Part shown: piece after piece, positions 6,535-11,779 of the stretch
Layout: every line of letters begins with the position of its first letter
Numbering within the stretch: the stretch's first letter is position 1
From: Actinobacteria bacterium 13_2_20CM_68_14
GTDB taxonomy: Bacteria > Actinomycetota > Thermoleophilia > Gaiellales > Gaiellaceae
Assembly (NCBI GenBank): GCA_001914705.1
Contig: MNDB01000087.1
Span: 1 to 12,361, forward strand
Length of the DNA stretch: 12,361 nucleotides
Direction: 5' to 3'
Notes under the pieces: model-generated
What the model was told of the DNA's origin: nothing
The model's database searches: none
The model's input: only the letters and a program-made list of their open reading frames with translations
Program-made: the position numbers and the translations under genes

Positions 6535-7776
6535 TCAGGCCGGTTCTGCGCGCACACCCGGCAATTTCGGCAGCGCCATCAGAGCCACCAGCGCGGTCAC
6601 GGTGCCGGCGACGGCAAACGCGAGCTCGGTGCCGCCGGTCGCAGCCAGCCAGCCGGTCAGGATCCCGCCAAGCGGCGCGAGCCCGTTGAAGGCGAAGTAG
6701 TAGAAGCCGATGACGCGCCCGCGCAGGTGGTCCGGCGCACGCAGCTGGAGCACGGTGTTCGAGTTCGCGGTGTAGAGCGTGAAGAAGACTCCGATGAGGA
6801 AGAGAAGCAGGATCGCCGGGCCGAGCGAGTGAAGCGGTGCGAGCACGAGCTCGGCGAGGCCGAGCCCACCGGCGCCGGCGACGATCGCTTTCCAGCTCGC
6901 CCGTGCGAGTGCCGCCGAGAGCAGCCCGCCGACCAGCGCGCCTGCGCCGAAGCAGGCGGCGATCAGACCAAAGACGCCGGGGCCGGACGAAAGCGTTTGC
7001 CGCGCCAGGACCGGCAGCAGCACGTTGAAGTTCAGCGCGATCGTCGAGATCGCGACCAACATCGTCAGTACGAGCCGCACGTGCGGGCTCCCGCGCGCAT
7101 ACGAGACGCCCTCGCGGAGGCTGCCGAACAGCGTCGGCAGGTGCTCGTGCGGGGCAAACGCGACGAACTTGCTCGTGTCCATCAGCAGCAAGCCGACGAG
7201 TACCGCGACGAAGCTCGCGGCGTTGATCGCGAAGGCGGGGCCGACGCCGAAGGCCGCGATCAGCAGCCCGCCGATGCCGGGCCCGACGATCCGCGCGGCG
7301 TTGAAGAGCGAAGAGTTGAGCGCGACCGCGTTCGGCAGCTCGTCGCGGCCGACCATCTTGAAGGTCAGCTGCTGGCGCGAGGGCGCGTCGAGCACGAGCA
7401 CGATTCCGGTCAGGACGGCGAGCGTGTAGACCATCCACACCTGGACGACCCCGCCGAGGACGATTCCCGCAAGCGTCGCTGCGAGCACCATCCTGATCGC
7501 CTGCGTGACGACGACGGTGCGCCAGGTGTCGAGGCGGTCGACGATCACGCCCGCCATCAGGCCGAGAACGCTGAACGGCACGAACTGGCAGGCCGCGAGC
7601 AGGCCGACGGCGAACGCCGAGTGAGTCAGTGCTAGGACGAGCCAGGCCTGCGCGACCTTGTCGATCCAGGTACCGCTCTGGGAGATCGCCTGGCCGAGGA
7701 AATAGAGCCGGTAGTTCCGGTGGATGCGCAGGCTCGCGAACGCCCGCCGGTTGATCGTCAACAGCGCGGCGGTCAC
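6535..7776 (-). CDS. MFS transporter, EntS-like (MFS_3) exporter
   Basis: Twelve-helix MFS exporter of the inner membrane, 413 residues, normal for the EntS/MFS_3 group. The N-terminus has the family-typical RNYRLYFLGQAISQSGTWID, then motif A-like GVIVDRLDTWR near 76-86, the hallmark DAPSRQQLTFKMV followed by ELPNAVALNSSLFNAARIVG and GPGIGG near residues 130-170, and a C-terminal-half RAPDHLRGRVIGFYY segment. Relatives export siderophores, macrolides or other small molecules; the substrate here cannot be told. The start is GTG overlapping the stop of the marR gene (GTGA, 7773-7776). No Shine-Dalgarno site is seen, so it is probably translated by coupling and repressed together with the regulator. 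The secreted-protein operon follows after 80 bases and could be reached by read-through. Confidence 0.92.
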   Translation of the reverse strand: MTAALLTINRRAFASLRIHRNYRLYFLGQAISQSGTWIDKVAQAWLVLALTHSAFAVGLLAACQFVPFSVLGLMAGVIVDRLDTWRTVVVTQAIRMVLAATLAGIVLGGVVQVWMVYTLAVLTGIVLVLDAPSRQQLTFKMVGRDELPNAVALNSSLFNAARIVGPGIGGLLIAAFGVGPAFAINAASFVAVLVGLLLMDTSKFVAFAPHEHLPTLFGSLREGVSYARGSPHVRLVLTMLVAISTIALNFNVLLPVLARQTLSSGPGVFGLIAACFGAGALVGGLLSAALARASWKAIVAGAGGLGLAELVLAPLHSLGPAILLLFLIGVFFTLYTANSNTVLQLRAPDHLRGRVIGFYYFAFNGLAPLGGILTGWLAATGGTELAFAVAGTVTALVALMALPKLPGVRAEPA

Positions 7777-8213
7777 TCGTCGATCAGTTCTTGTAGCGGT
7801 TCGATCGCGGCGTCGACGGCCTGGAGCTCTTCGTCGGACAGGCCTCTCAGCCGCGCTGCGAGCCAGGCGGTGCGCCTCGACTTGACGGAGCGGAGCACCC
7901 GCTCGCCTTCCGGCGAGACGCGGAGGCCGATGCGCCGCCGGTCGGCGTCCGAGGGCTCACGGACGATCAGCCCCTCGGCTTCGAGGCGGCCGACGTACTT
8001 CGACATTCCCGGCGCCGACATACGCTCGAGTGCCGCGAGCTCGCGGACGCCGATCCCGGGTCGGCGCTGGATCGTAAAGAGCAGCGAGGCCTGGCCCCCG
8101 GTGACGCCGAGCGAATGAATCTCCCGCCGCAGATGGCGGTTGAGCTTCAAGAGAACCGGCCGCAGCCGGTTCGCGACGGTGACGGGATCGGTGACTGTTG
8201 CTAGTGCGGGCAT
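7773..8213 (-). CDS. MarR-family transcriptional regulator
   Basis: Dimeric winged-helix repressor, 146 residues, normal for MarR. The dimerisation helices are N- and C-terminal. The DNA-binding core runs about residues 55-104: GVRELAALERMSAPGMSKYV (helix-turn-helix, recognition helix about 66-80) and the wing DADRRRIGLRVSPEG with the conserved Asp-Arg-Arg. It is translated from ATG 8213 and overlaps the EntS-like MFS gene by GTGA. A perfect palindrome sits two bases upstream of the start, a classical arrangement for autoregulation that would also control the exporter. The ligand is likely an exported compound, by analogy with the family. Confidence 0.93.
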   Translation of the reverse strand: MPALATVTDPVTVANRLRPVLLKLNRHLRREIHSLGVTGGQASLLFTIQRRPGIGVRELAALERMSAPGMSKYVGRLEAEGLIVREPSDADRRRIGLRVSPEGERVLRSVKSRRTAWLAARLRGLSDEELQAVDAAIEPLQELIDE

Positions 8214-8215
8214 AA

Positions 8216-8236
8216 ACCGTTAACCAAGTTAACGGT
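8216..8236. promoter_or_regulatory. perfect palindrome, probable MarR operator
   Basis: Arms ACCGTTAAC (8216-8224) and GTTAACGGT (8228-8236) are exact inverted repeats around CAA, 21 bp in total. It lies two bases before the marR start codon, so a bound dimer would cover the promoter or the 5' end of the message. Size, symmetry and place fit MarR-family operators. I could not assign the -10/-35 boxes; any transcript must start within or very near the palindrome, or carry it as a leader. Confidence 0.78.
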
Positions 8237-8290
8237 AGCAACAGCCGCAGGCTTAAGTCGTGTTGGTTCTAGATCACATGAAACGACGTC

Positions 8291-8803
8291 TTAGACGTCG
8301 GCCAGTAAGTCGACCGAGACGATCGTCTCAGGGTTGATGAACCTACCGCCGAAGAAGGGCCACTCGCCGTTCTCCTGCGTCAGGTCGGCGACGACCGCGT
8401 GTCCGAGAGCTGCAGCCTTGTCCGCGCCGTCGGTCTGGCCCGCAGTGATCAGGTCGCCGTTCGTCAGCCGGATCGCGATCTTGTAGTGCTCCTGCGTGGC
8501 CGCCGGGGGAGGAGCCTGGGTCTCCGGCGGTGGTTCGGGCGCCGCCTGCACGGCGGGCGCCGGAGGAGCGTCGATGCCGTAGGCCTCACGGAGCTGCGCA
8601 GCCTCCTCGGCGAGAATCCAACCGCGCTCGACGATGATGTCGAGCACCGGCTTGCCGGTCTCGAGGCGGTCGCGATGCGCTTGCGCCAGCTGCCCCATCG
8701 TCAGCTTGCCGGCTTCGACGAGTTCGGCCTCGGGCGGCGGGCGCAACGGAGCCGGTCCGCCGGAGACCTCGAGAGAGATTGGTTCAGGAGCTTGAAGACT
8801 CAT
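8291..8803 (-). CDS. two-domain protein with PilB/GspE N-domain-like segment, unknown function
   Basis: 170 residues, probably cytoplasmic. Residues about 25-76 (AELVEAGKLTMGQLAQAHRD, then LDIIVERGWI and EEAAQLREAYG) have the helix pattern of the T2SSE_N/MshEN domains found at the front of PilB/GspE assembly ATPases, but no ATPase follows. A Pro/Ala-rich linker spans about 77-104. Residues 106-170 form a small second domain starting HYKIAIRLTNGDLI and ending WPFFGGRFINPETIVSVDLL, not recognised. The start chosen is ATG 8803, which begins just before the conserved-looking part. An in-frame ATG at 8923 would add 40 unstructured residues and collide with the divergent gene's ribosome binding site, so it is less likely. 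There is no Shine-Dalgarno site at 8803. It is divergent from the PASTA gene with a 122-base gap in which I see no convincing promoter. Confidence 0.75.
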   Translation of the reverse strand: MSLQAPEPISLEVSGGPAPLRPPPEAELVEAGKLTMGQLAQAHRDRLETGKPVLDIIVERGWILAEEAAQLREAYGIDAPPAPAVQAAPEPPPETQAPPPAATQEHYKIAIRLTNGDLITAGQTDGADKAAALGHAVVADLTQENGEWPFFGGRFINPETIVSVDLLADV

Positions 8804-8913
8804 TGGCCGCAGTGACGGGGTGCCGTTCCGCCGGGTCTCTTTATCGGTGATGGGGCGACCCGCTGCGTCCCCCGAAAGGTTGATGTCTGCGTTTCGCGCC
8901 GCATCGCCGCGGT

Positions 8914-8920
8914 AGGAAGG
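8914..8920 (+). promoter_or_regulatory. Shine-Dalgarno site of the PASTA gene
   Basis: AGGAAGG ends five bases before ATG 8926 and fixes that start. Confidence 0.7.
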
Positions 8921-8925
8921 CATCG

Positions 8926-9720
8926 ATGCGGAACCGGCGAAGCCCGGCAAGGCGGACGCGAGTCGGTCAGGAAGTCGCAGGCCCGCGCGTCGTCGAGGAG
9001 GACGAGTACGTACCGTCACGGCGGCCGCGTCTGCCGGAGATCTGGCCCTGGCTCCTGCTGCTCCTGCTGCTCGTGATCGGGGGATTGTTCGCGGCGTACT
9101 TCCTGACCCTCGCCGACGACAACAAGAAGAGCTCCACCTCGGCCGTCACCGTTCCGGCCGTCGTCGGGCTCAAGGAGAGCAGGGTCGTCAAGCAACTGGA
9201 CGAGCGCGGGCTCGTCCCGCAACTCGCCACAGGGCCGAGCAAGTTCCCGGCCGGAACCGTCTTCGCGCAGGATCCCGGAGCGGGCACGAGTCTCAATCGG
9301 GGCTCGCTCGTGAAGGTGTCGGTCTCGTCGGCAGCCCAGATATCGGTGCCGAACGTCGTCGGCTCGACGACATCCGTCGCGGTCTCGCGCCTGAAAGCCG
9401 CCGGCTTGCAATCTCAGATGACGACGGTGCCGGCTACGGCTGCGCCGGGTGTGGTCGTCAAGCAGATGCCGGTGGCGGGGACGAGAGTCGCGAAAGGCTC
9501 GACCGTTGCGCTGCGCGGCTCGAAGGGCGAGACCACCGTGCCGGACGTGCGCGGCCAGCCTGCGTCGGACGCGAACGCGGCGCTGCAGACGGCCGGCCTC
9601 GTGCCCGTCGAGTTCAAGGTGCCGAGCGCTCAGCTAACGGGGACGGTGACTGCGCAGAATCCGCCGCCGGACAAGAAGGTGCCGCGCGGCTCGAGAGTGC
9701 GAATCAACGTTTCGACGTAA
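8926..9720 (+). CDS. membrane-anchored protein with three PASTA domains, no kinase
   Basis: 264 residues. A basic cytoplasmic N-terminus of about 39 residues is followed by one membrane helix (about 40-62, PWLLLLLLLVIGGLFAAYFL). Three extracytoplasmic PASTA domains follow at about 74-135, 140-198 and 203-263. Each begins with a VPxVxG block (VPAVVG, VPNVVG, VPDVRG), continues with an alpha-helical A-x-x-L-x-x-x-G-L element and ends with a P-x-x-G-x-x-V-x-x-G-S motif. PASTA domains bind cell-wall fragments in PknB-type Ser/Thr kinases and penicillin-binding proteins. Here neither a kinase nor a transpeptidase domain is present, and the start is secured by a Shine-Dalgarno sequence, so it is not a truncated kinase. 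A peptidoglycan-binding or wall-sensing role is inferred. The short cytoplasmic part could be a partner or phosphorylation site. Confidence 0.9.
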   Translation: MRNRRSPARRTRVGQEVAGPRVVEEDEYVPSRRPRLPEIWPWLLLLLLLVIGGLFAAYFLTLADDNKKSSTSAVTVPAVVGLKESRVVKQLDERGLVPQLATGPSKFPAGTVFAQDPGAGTSLNRGSLVKVSVSSAAQISVPNVVGSTTSVAVSRLKAAGLQSQMTTVPATAAPGVVVKQMPVAGTRVAKGSTVALRGSKGETTVPDVRGQPASDANAALQTAGLVPVEFKVPSAQLTGTVTAQNPPPDKKVPRGSRVRINVST

Positions 9721-9733
9721 CAGTGTCTGTTAC
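9717..9733. repeat. small perfect palindrome overlapping the PASTA stop codon (terminator or operator)
   Basis: GTAACAG (9717-9723) and CTGTTAC (9727-9733) are exact inverted repeats around TGT. The left arm includes the TAA stop of the PASTA gene, and the whole lies between two convergent genes (PASTA and marR). A short T-containing run (TTGGTTT) follows on the plus strand, so a weak terminator is possible. The 7-3-7 form also looks like a small repressor site. Confidence 0.4.
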
Positions 9734-9741
9734 TTGGTTTC

Positions 9742-10227
9742 CTACGGCTCGCACTCGGGCCGGGCGGGGTCTGCCGGCAAGCGGCCGAGTAGCTCGCGAA
9801 GCGTCTCCAGCTCGTCGCTCGAGAAATGCTCGCCGAAGATCTCGCGGATGCTGCCGACGTGCTCGGGCGCGGCGGTGCGGAGCTTCTCGTAGCCCTCGTC
9901 CGTGAGGACGGCGTAGCTCACGCGCGCGTCCTCATTGGAGGTCGCACGGCGCACGTAGCCGGCTCGCTCGAGCCCATCGAGGAGACGCGTGATCCCCGAA
10001 GGCGTCAATAGGACGCGCTCGGCCAGGTCGACGCGGCGGAGGCGCTGGTCGGGCGTGTGGGCGAGGTGCAACAGAACCTCGTAGCCACTCAGCGTCAGCC
10101 CGTGCATCGTCAGCAACTCGGTGCTGAACCTTCGCGTCAGCGCTGAGTGGGCGCGCAAGAGCTGCGCCCAGGCCTGCACCTCGGGCGTCTCGCGGGCGAC
10201 TCGGGTCTCGAGGGCTTCAGCGGACAC
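9742..10227 (-). CDS. MarR-family transcriptional regulator (second of a tandem pair)
   Basis: 161 residues. N-terminal dimerisation helix, then the winged helix at about 62-112: RVDLAERVLLTPSGITRLLD (recognition helix) and the wing NEDARVSYAVLTDEG, in which the usual Asp-Arg-Arg is Asp-Ala-Arg. The C-terminal helices (SSDELETLRELLGRL) complete the dimer. The start is GTG 10227, 13 bases after the stop of another marR gene on the same strand, so the two are one transcript. No Shine-Dalgarno site is seen. It converges with the PASTA gene, 21 bases apart. Because the pair is divergent from a DrrAB-like exporter, control of that exporter is the likely role. The two MarR proteins differ clearly in sequence, so this is not a recent duplication. 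Confidence 0.92.
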   Translation of the reverse strand: MSAEALETRVARETPEVQAWAQLLRAHSALTRRFSTELLTMHGLTLSGYEVLLHLAHTPDQRLRRVDLAERVLLTPSGITRLLDGLERAGYVRRATSNEDARVSYAVLTDEGYEKLRTAAPEHVGSIREIFGEHFSSDELETLRELLGRLPADPARPECEP

Positions 10228-10240
10228 GTTCAGTTTCAGG

Positions 10241-10717
10241 TTAGCCCGGGGACCCAGCCTGCTCGGATTCCCCGGCGGCGCGAAGGTGCTCGACGGCGCG
10301 GGCGAGGATGTCTCGCAAAGCGCGCTGGTCGGCGTCGCTCAGCGCCGCGATTGCGTCTGGCGGCTGGCTCATCAGCTCCATCACCTGCCGGCGCAACTTC
10401 ATCCCGCTTGGCGTGATCGTCAGCGCCTTGACGCGTCGATCGCCGGCCAAGCTTTCACGCCGGACGAGGCCACGGGTCTCGAGGCGGTCGGCGATCCCGG
10501 TCACGTTCGAGGCGTCGCAGAAGAGGCGCTCGGCGAGGGCGCTCATCGGCATAGGCTCGTCCGGATCGAGCAGTCGGAGCGCGTGGGCCTGGCTGAAGCT
10601 GAGTCCAAGCTCGGCGAGCTTGGCGCCGGTCTTCATCCGCTGCACCATTCCGAGCTCGAAGAAGAACTTCTGAGCCTCGTGGGCCGGACTGAGCCTCGTC
10701 TTTGCCCGCACCGTCAT
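10241..10717 (-). CDS. MarR-family transcriptional regulator (first of a tandem pair)
   Basis: 158 residues. Winged helix at about 58-105: MSALAERLFCDASNVTGIAD (recognition helix; Cys67 just before it) and the wing GDRRVKALTITPSG with the conserved Asp-Arg-Arg. Start ATG 10717; the message is probably leaderless, as a TAAGAT box lies six bases upstream. It is transcribed away from the drrA-like gene 66 bases off and followed after 13 bases by a second marR. Such a divergent layout usually means the regulator controls both itself and the exporter. A single Cys beside the recognition helix could allow redox sensing, but nothing else supports that. Confidence 0.93.
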   Translation of the reverse strand: MTVRAKTRLSPAHEAQKFFFELGMVQRMKTGAKLAELGLSFSQAHALRLLDPDEPMPMSALAERLFCDASNVTGIADRLETRGLVRRESLAGDRRVKALTITPSGMKLRRQVMELMSQPPDAIAALSDADQRALRDILARAVEHLRAAGESEQAGSPG

Positions 10718-10723
10718 ACGAGC

Positions 10724-10753
10724 ATCTTACTTGAACCGGTAGTTATTTGACAG
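10724..10753 (-). promoter_or_regulatory. putative promoter of the tandem marR operon
   Basis: On the minus strand CTGTCA (10753-10748) and TAAGAT (10729-10724) are separated by 18 bases. The -10 ends six bases before ATG 10717, so the transcript would start at the start codon. The -35 overlaps the -35 of the opposite promoter almost completely. Confidence 0.5.
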
Positions 10754-10774
10754 CCTCAAGCATTTGGGTAGCCT
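10747..10774 (+). promoter_or_regulatory. putative promoter of the drrAB-like operon
   Basis: A consensus TTGACA (10747-10752) is followed after 16 bases by TAGCCT (10769-10774). Transcription would start near 10781, only about three bases before ATG 10784, so the message is leaderless or nearly so. No Shine-Dalgarno sequence is present, which agrees. Confidence 0.62.
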
Positions 10775-10783
10775 TTGGCGCCG

Positions 10784-11779
10784 ATGAGCGATTACGCGAT
10801 CGAGGCAACCGATCTCGTCAGGGAGTTCAAGAACGGCCCGCGGGCCGTTGACGGCATCGACCTCGGGGTGGCTCCTGGGGAGATCTACGGCTTCCTAGGG
10901 CCGAACGGCGCCGGCAAGTCGACGACCGTCCACATGCTGACGACGCTGCTGCCGCCCACGTCGGGCACCGCCCGAGTGGCGGGCTACGACGTCGTCACCG
11001 AAGGCCCGCAGGTGCGCGCCGCGATCGGCGCCGCCTTGCAGGAGGCCGCACTCGACCCGTTGCTGACGGGGCGCGAGCATCTTCGCCTGCAGGCATCGCT
11101 GCAGGCGCTGCCACGCGCCGAGCGCAACCAGCGCGCCAACGAGCTGATCGCGCGGGTTGGGCTGACGCATGCGGCCGACCGAAAGGTTCGCGGCTACTCG
11201 GGCGGGATGAAGCGACGGCTCGATCTTGCGATGGCGCTCGTGCATAGCCCGAGCGTGCTCTTCCTCGACGAGCCGACGACCGGGCTCGACATCCAGAGCC
11301 GCACCGCGCTCTGGGACGAGGTCGCCCGGCTCGCGCGCGAGGACGAGGTCACCGTCTTCCTGACGACTCAGTACCTCGAGGAGGCGGACGTTCTCGCCGA
11401 CCGCGTCGGGATCATCGACCAAGGCCACATCGTCGCCGAGGGAACGACCGACGAGCTCAAGGCCGAGGTCGGCCGGCCGACCGTCGAGGCGATCCCGGCC
11501 GATCCGGAGGACGCGGTGCGACTGGCCGACATGCTTGCCCGTTTCGGGGATCCCTGCGGCTCGACGAAGGGCGTCGCCGTTCGTCTGGAAACGGGAGAGA
11601 CCAGCCTTGCCGACGTCGTGCGAGCGCTCGACGACGCGGGAATCGAGGTCGCAAACCTGTGGCTGCACCAGCCGACGCTCGACGACGTCTTCCTGGCGAA
11701 GACGGGTCGCTCGCTCGAGGGCTCCGACGACGACGAAGCCGAGCCCTCGCGGCGAGAGCTCGCTGCAGAACCGGTTTGA
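10784..11779 (+). CDS. ABC transporter ATP-binding protein, DrrA (daunorubicin resistance) type
   Basis: Cytoplasmic ATPase of a drug-type ABC exporter, 331 residues. Walker A GPNGAGKS at 39-46, Q-loop Gln86, signature YSGGM at 138-142, Walker B VLFLDEP at 158-164 with catalytic Glu163, D-loop GLD. The H-loop position reads TTQYLEEAD (Gln196 instead of His), a known trait of DrrA-type ATPases; the other ATPase in this window has His. The C-terminal ~90 residues are a DUF4162-like domain with the tail TLDDVFLAKTGRSLEG and an acidic end. The ATG at 10784 is preferred over an in-frame TTG at 10775, because the promoter places the transcript start after that TTG. The TGA overlaps the TTG start of the permease. 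It is divergent from two marR genes, its likely regulators. Substrate unknown. Confidence 0.94.
   Translation: MSDYAIEATDLVREFKNGPRAVDGIDLGVAPGEIYGFLGPNGAGKSTTVHMLTTLLPPTSGTARVAGYDVVTEGPQVRAAIGAALQEAALDPLLTGREHLRLQASLQALPRAERNQRANELIARVGLTHAADRKVRGYSGGMKRRLDLAMALVHSPSVLFLDEPTTGLDIQSRTALWDEVARLAREDEVTVFLTTQYLEEADVLADRVGIIDQGHIVAEGTTDELKAEVGRPTVEAIPADPEDAVRLADMLARFGDPCGSTKGVAVRLETGETSLADVVRALDDAGIEVANLWLHQPTLDDVFLAKTGRSLEGSDDDEAEPSRRELAAEPV

Noticed and set aside
6455..7438. N-terminal extension of the secreted protein gene (the frame is open to 7438)
   Set aside because: The extra part overlaps the MFS gene in another frame and is Arg-rich nonsense; the GTG at 6454 yields a proper signal peptide.
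6727..7635. Plus-strand ORF of 302 codons opposite the EntS-like MFS gene
   Set aside because: Composition (Arg, Asp, Glu, Gln repeats) is that of a shadow frame; no ribosome binding site and no neighbour logic.
8284..8300. CGACGTC-TTA-GACGTCG inverted repeat at the stop of the PilB-N-like gene
   Set aside because: The loop of three and the absence of a T-run make a terminator weak, and the arms include self-palindromic codons for Asp-Val; likely chance.
8804..9019. N-terminal extension of the PilB-N-like protein upstream of ATG 8803
   Set aside because: It would run into the divergent PASTA gene and is basic and unstructured. A start at 8923 cannot be fully excluded but would overlap the other gene's ribosome binding site.
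10895..11668. Minus-strand ORF of 257 codons opposite the DrrA-like gene
   Set aside because: Antisense shadow; the plus strand has an intact ABC ATPase with every motif.
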